Shown: in pieces, positions 60,582 to 64,000 of the stretch | Layout: each line of letters starts with the position of its first letter | How positions within the stretch are numbered: the stretch's first letter is position 1 | NCBI RefSeq assembly: GCF_900564145.1 | Contig: NZ_UOOB01000001.1 | Span: forward strand, 1,339,732 to 1,403,731 | Origin: Comamonas sp. lk | Lineage (GTDB): Bacteria > Pseudomonadota > Gammaproteobacteria > Burkholderiales > Burkholderiaceae_C | Length of the DNA stretch: 64,000 nucleotides | Direction of reading: 5' to 3' | Program-made: the position numbers and the translations under genes | Notes under the pieces: model-generated | What the model saw: the letters and a program-made list of their open reading frames with translations, nothing else | Databases searched by the model: none | Told to the model about the DNA's origin: nothing

Positions 60582-61835
60582 ATGGCTGAAATCAAGAACT
60601 ATTCCCTGAACTTTGGTCCGCAGCACCCGGCAGCGCACGGTGTGCTGCGTCTGGTGCTGGAGCTCGACGGTGAGGTGGTGCAGCGTGCTGACCCCCACAT
60701 CGGCCTGCTGCACCGCGGCACCGAGAAACTGGCCGAGACCAAGACCTATATCCAGTCGCTGCCCTATATGGACCGCCTGGACTATGTGTCCATGATGTGC
60801 AACGAGCACGCCTACTGTCTGGCCATTGAAAAGCTGCTGGGCCTGGAAGTGCCCGTGCGCGCCCAGTACATCCGCGTGATGTTCTCGGAAATCACCCGCA
60901 TCATGAATCACCTGATGTGGCTGGGTTCCTCGGGCAACGATGCCGGCAGCTCCACCATCCTGATCTATACCTTCCGTGAGCGCGAAGCGCTGATGGACAT
61001 GTATGAGGCAGTCTCCGGTGCGCGCATGCACGCGGCATATTTCCGACCAGGCGGCGTGTACCGCGACCTGCCGGACACCATGCCCCAGTACAAGGCCAAC
61101 AAGCTGCACAATGCGCGGGCCCTGGAACAGATGAATGAAGACCGCCAGGGATCGCTGCTGGACTTCATCGAAGCCTTTACCCAGCGCTTCCCCAAGTGCG
61201 CGGACGAATACGAAACCCTGCTGACCGACAACCGTATCTGGAAACAGCGCAACGTCGATATCGGCGTGGTGACTCCGGAGCGTGCCATCAACTGGGGTAT
61301 GACCGGCCCGATGTTGCGCGGCTCCGGCGTGGCCTGGGATCTGCGCAAGACGCAGCCCTACGATGTCTATGACAAGATGGACTTCGATGTGCCCGTGGGC
61401 GCGACCGGCGACTGCTATGACCGCTACCTGGTTCGCGTGGCTGAAATGCGCGAATCCAACAAGATCATCAAGCAGTGCGTGGATTGGTTGCGTGTCAATC
61501 CCGGCCCGGTGATTACGGACAATCACAAGGTGGCTCCTCCGCATCGCGAAGCCATGAAGTCCAACATGGAAGAGCTGATCCACCACTTCAAGCTCTTTAC
61601 CGAAGGCTTCGCGGTTCCCGAAGGCGAGGCCTATGCCGCCGTCGAGCACCCCAAGGGTGAGTTTGGTATTTATTTGATCAGCGATGGAGCCAACAAGCCC
61701 TATCGCCTGAAGATTCGTCCACCAGGATTCGTGCACATGGCCGCTCTCGATGAAATGAGCCGCGGTCACATGCTGGCTGACGCCGTGATGGTGCTCAGTA
61801 CCTTGGACATCGTGTTTGGAGACGTTGACCGATGA
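60582..61835 (+). CDS. nuoD: NADH-quinone oxidoreductase subunit D
   Basis: NuoD (417 aa) is the 49-kDa subunit that forms the quinone pocket with NuoB. It shows [20 protein letters not shown] (quinone-site His), [14 protein letters not shown] and [13 protein letters not shown]. It starts 29 bp after nuoC, and its stop overlaps the nuoE start by 4 bp. Confidence 0.98.
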   Translation: MAEIKNYSLNFGPQHPAAHGVLRLVLELDGEVVQRADPHIGLLHRGTEKLAETKTYIQSLPYMDRLDYVSMMCNEHAYCLAIEKLLGLEVPVRAQYIRVMFSEITRIMNHLMWLGSSGNDAGSSTILIYTFREREALMDMYEAVSGARMHAAYFRPGGVYRDLPDTMPQYKANKLHNARALEQMNEDRQGSLLDFIEAFTQRFPKCADEYETLLTDNRIWKQRNVDIGVVTPERAINWGMTGPMLRGSGVAWDLRKTQPYDVYDKMDFDVPVGATGDCYDRYLVRVAEMRESNKIIKQCVDWLRVNPGPVITDNHKVAPPHREAMKSNMEELIHHFKLFTEGFAVPEGEAYAAVEHPKGEFGIYLISDGANKPYRLKIRPPGFVHMAALDEMSRGHMLADAVMVLSTLDIVFGDVDR

Positions 61836-62323
61836 TTACCGCAGCGACCAGAGAACGCTTTGCGCGTGAGGTGGCCAAGTATCCGGCTGAACAGAAACAG
61901 TCTGCCGTCATGGCCTGCCTGTCCATCGTGCAGCAGGAGCAGGGCTGGGTAAGCCAGGAGAGCGAGGCTGTGATTGCCGAGGTCCTGGGCATGCCCGAAA
62001 TCGCCGTGCGCGAAGTGACCACCTTCTACAACATGTACAACCAGCAACCCGTTGGCAAGTACAAGCTCAATGTGTGCACCAACCTGCCTTGCCAGCTGCG
62101 TGACGGCTACAAGGCACTGCACCACCTGGAGCACAAGCTGGGCATCAAGATGGGCGAGACCACCAAAGATGGTCTGTTCACGCTGCAGCAGTCCGAGTGC
62201 CTGGGTGCCTGCGCTGATTCGCCCGTGATGCTGGTCAACGACCGTTGCATGTGCAGCTTCATGAGCAATGACAAGCTGGACGAGCTGGTGGACGGCCTGC
62301 GTGCAGCGGAGGGCAAGGCATGA
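61832..62323 (+). CDS. nuoE: NADH-quinone oxidoreductase subunit E
   Basis: NuoE (163 aa) is the 24-kDa subunit with the N1a 2Fe-2S cluster. The four ligands are in [10 protein letters not shown] and [12 protein letters not shown]. It overlaps nuoD upstream and nuoF downstream by 4 bp each (ATGA), so the three are translationally coupled. Confidence 0.97.
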   Translation: MITAATRERFAREVAKYPAEQKQSAVMACLSIVQQEQGWVSQESEAVIAEVLGMPEIAVREVTTFYNMYNQQPVGKYKLNVCTNLPCQLRDGYKALHHLEHKLGIKMGETTKDGLFTLQQSECLGACADSPVMLVNDRCMCSFMSNDKLDELVDGLRAAEGKA

Positions 62324-63684
62324 GCACGATCCTGAACAATCCTGCTGCCAATGCCGTGCTGGCCAAGTTCGCCTCCACAGGCAATGAAACCTGCTTTCAT
62401 GATCGCCACATCGATCCGCAAATCTATGCGGATCTGAACGGCAGCAACTGGTCCATCAAGGACTACGAAGCGCGTGGCGGCTATGTCGCTCTGCGCAAGC
62501 TGCTGGGCAAGGATGGCGGCGAAGGTCTGACGCAAGATCAGGTCATTGCCACCATGAAGGAATCCGGTCTGCGTGGCCGCGGCGGTGCCGGTTTTCCCAC
62601 GGGCCTGAAGTGGAGCTTCATGCCCCGCCAGTTCCCCGGCCAAAAGCACCTGGTGTGCAACTCGGACGAGGGCGAGCCCGGTACCTGCAAGGACCGCGAC
62701 ATCCTGATGTTCAACCCCCATATCGTCATCGAAGGCATGATCATTGCCGCGTATGCGATGGGTATCAGCATCGGCTACAACTACATCCACGGCGAAATCT
62801 TCGAGGTCTACGACCGCTTTGAAGCCGCTCTGGAAGAAGCCCGTGCCGCCGGTTTCCTGGGTGACAACATCATGGGCAGCAGCTTCAGCTTTCAGCTGCA
62901 TGCTCACCATGGCTTCGGCGCCTATATCTGCGGCGAAGAAACCGCGCTGCTGGAATCGCTGGAAGGCAAGAAGGGTCAGCCCCGCTTCAAGCCACCGTTC
63001 CCGGCCAGCTTCGGTCTGTACGGCAAGCCCACGACCATCAACAACACCGAAACCTTTGCGGCCGTTCCCTGGATCATCCGCAACGGCGGCCAGGCTTACC
63101 TGGAATGCGGCAAGCCCAACAACGGCGGCACCAAGATTTTCTCGGTCAGCGGCGATGTGAACCTGCCCGGCAACTACGAAGTTCCCATGGGCACGCCTTT
63201 CAGCAAGCTGCTGGAACTGGCGGGCGGTGTGCGCACCGGCCGCAAGCTCAAGGCCGTGATCCCTGGCGGCTCTTCGTCGCCGGTGCTGCCTGCGGACGTC
63301 ATCATGGAATGCACGATGGACTATGACTCCATCTCCAAGGCAGGCTCCATGCTGGGTTCCGGCGCCGTGATCGTGATGGACGATTCGCGTGACATGGTCG
63401 AGAGCCTGTTGCGCCTGTCGTACTTCTATTCCCACGAGTCCTGCGGCCAATGCACGCCTTGCCGAGAAGGCACGGGCTGGCTGTGGCGCGTGGTCAATCG
63501 TATTCAGCACGGCGAAGGCCGTCCGGAAGATATCGAGCTGTTGGACTCGGTGTCCGTGAACATCATGGGGCGCACCATCTGTGCGCTGGGCGATGCGGCA
63601 GCCATGCCGGTGCGCGCCATGATCAAGCACTTCCGCCACGAGTTTGAAGCGAAGATCCAGAACGCTTCCAAGCAGGCCGCGTAA
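62320..63684 (+). CDS. nuoF: NADH-quinone oxidoreductase subunit F
   Basis: NuoF (454 aa) is the 51-kDa NADH- and FMN-binding subunit. The NADH site is [17 protein letters not shown], the FMN region has [17 protein letters not shown], and the N3 4Fe-4S ligands lie in [15 protein letters not shown] with a further Cys in [11 protein letters not shown]. nuoG starts 23 bp later. Confidence 0.98.
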   Translation: MSTILNNPAANAVLAKFASTGNETCFHDRHIDPQIYADLNGSNWSIKDYEARGGYVALRKLLGKDGGEGLTQDQVIATMKESGLRGRGGAGFPTGLKWSFMPRQFPGQKHLVCNSDEGEPGTCKDRDILMFNPHIVIEGMIIAAYAMGISIGYNYIHGEIFEVYDRFEAALEEARAAGFLGDNIMGSSFSFQLHAHHGFGAYICGEETALLESLEGKKGQPRFKPPFPASFGLYGKPTTINNTETFAAVPWIIRNGGQAYLECGKPNNGGTKIFSVSGDVNLPGNYEVPMGTPFSKLLELAGGVRTGRKLKAVIPGGSSSPVLPADVIMECTMDYDSISKAGSMLGSGAVIVMDDSRDMVESLLRLSYFYSHESCGQCTPCREGTGWLWRVVNRIQHGEGRPEDIELLDSVSVNIMGRTICALGDAAAMPVRAMIKHFRHEFEAKIQNASKQAA

Positions 63685-63707
63685 GCGCCTGATCGCGAGA
63701 CAAGCAT

Positions 63708-64000
63708 ATGGTTGAAATTGAACTGGACGGAAAAAAGGTAGAGGTCCTGGAAGGCAGCATGGTCATGCATGCTGCCGAGAAGGCCGGCACCTATATTCCT
63801 CACTTCTGCTACCACAAGAAGCTCTCCATTGCGGCTAACTGCCGCATGTGCCTTGTGGATGTTGAAAAGGCTCCCAAGCCCATGCCCGCCTGCGCCACGC
63901 CCGTGACGCAAGGCATGATCGTGCGCACCAAGAGCGAAAAGGCCATCAAGGCCCAACAGTCGGTGATGGAGTTTTTGCTCATCAATCACCCGCTCGACTG
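63708..64000 (+). CDS. nuoG: NADH-quinone oxidoreductase subunit G, N-terminal fragment (cut by window edge)
   Basis: The first 97 residues of NuoG, the 75-kDa iron-sulfur subunit, are visible. The N1b 2Fe-2S ligands are in HFCYHKKLSIAANCRMCLVD and PACATPV. The ATG is at 63708 and the gene runs off the right edge. Confidence 0.95.
   Translation, partial: MVEIELDGKKVEVLEGSMVMHAAEKAGTYIPHFCYHKKLSIAANCRMCLVDVEKAPKPMPACATPVTQGMIVRTKSEKAIKAQQSVMEFLLINHPLD

Noticed and set aside
1..64000. CRISPR array, prophage, insertion sequence or rRNA operon
   Set aside because: No regularly spaced direct repeats, no transposase or phage structural genes, and no 16S/23S signature seen on either strand.

Overview
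The window is a GC-rich chromosomal segment from a betaproteobacterium, most likely a Comamonas-type member of the Comamonadaceae. Protein sequences (Pnp, DnaK, AlaA, PilY1, Nuo) and neighbourhoods such as grpE-dnaK-dnaJ, rpsF-priB-rpsR-rplI, tRNA-Leu followed by nuo, and leuC-entericidin-leuD-leuB fit that group. The genus is inferred, not searched. Most of the window is core genome. I see no phage, insertion sequence, CRISPR array or rRNA operon.

Layout. 0-3.6 kb: leucine operon on the minus strand (a LysR-type regulator, leuC, a tiny entericidin-like lipoprotein, leuD, leuB cut by the edge). 3.9-9.2 kb: a Sel1-repeat protein, then grpE-dnaK-dnaJ on the minus strand with heat-shock-like promoters. 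9.5-12.5 kb: rpsF-priB-rpsR-rplI and dnaB. 12.7-16 kb, minus strand: a small membrane protein, a PIN-PhoH ATPase, a Bcp peroxiredoxin and an Mth938-like protein. 16.2-21.8 kb: alaA, hom, an unknown exported protein and thrC. 21.9-31.6 kb: molybdenum cofactor genes mobB-moeA-moaD, then moaE 7 kb further on. Between them sit a fecI-fecR-TonB-receptor iron uptake unit, a short-chain fatty acid transporter, a small recombinase-domain-like protein and two small unknown genes. 31.7-36.8 kb: a divergent EamA exporter and AraC regulator pair, clpB and a small membrane protein. 37-44 kb: aldehyde dehydrogenase, GNAT acetyltransferase, methyltransferase, unknown protein, dusC and a phospholipase D-like lipoprotein. 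44.2-51.8 kb, minus strand: type IV pilus minor pilin operon pilV-pilW-pilX-pilY1-pilE-fimT. 51.9-58.8 kb: ribD, a small exported protein, rpsO, pnp, a quinone oxidoreductase, tpiA and secG. 58.9-64 kb: tRNA-Leu(GAG) and the start of the complex I operon nuoA-G, cut by the edge.

How the genes work together: leucine and threonine synthesis, protein folding and disaggregation (DnaK system, ClpB), translation and RNA decay (ribosomal proteins, RNase PN), molybdopterin synthesis, siderophore-type iron uptake under a cell-surface signalling switch, pilus assembly, and respiration.

The most unusual signals are: (i) a family of short intergenic repeats, about 10 copies, including two 83-bp copies with inverted ends; (ii) a PilE-like pilin with serine instead of glycine before the prepilin cleavage site; (iii) a perfect TGTAA-N6-TTACA dyad touching the pilV start codon; (iv) a long imperfect hairpin in front of pnp; (v) a lone serine-recombinase-like C-terminal domain coupled to a fatty acid transporter. 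None of these amounts to a clear new system. I report them as leads.
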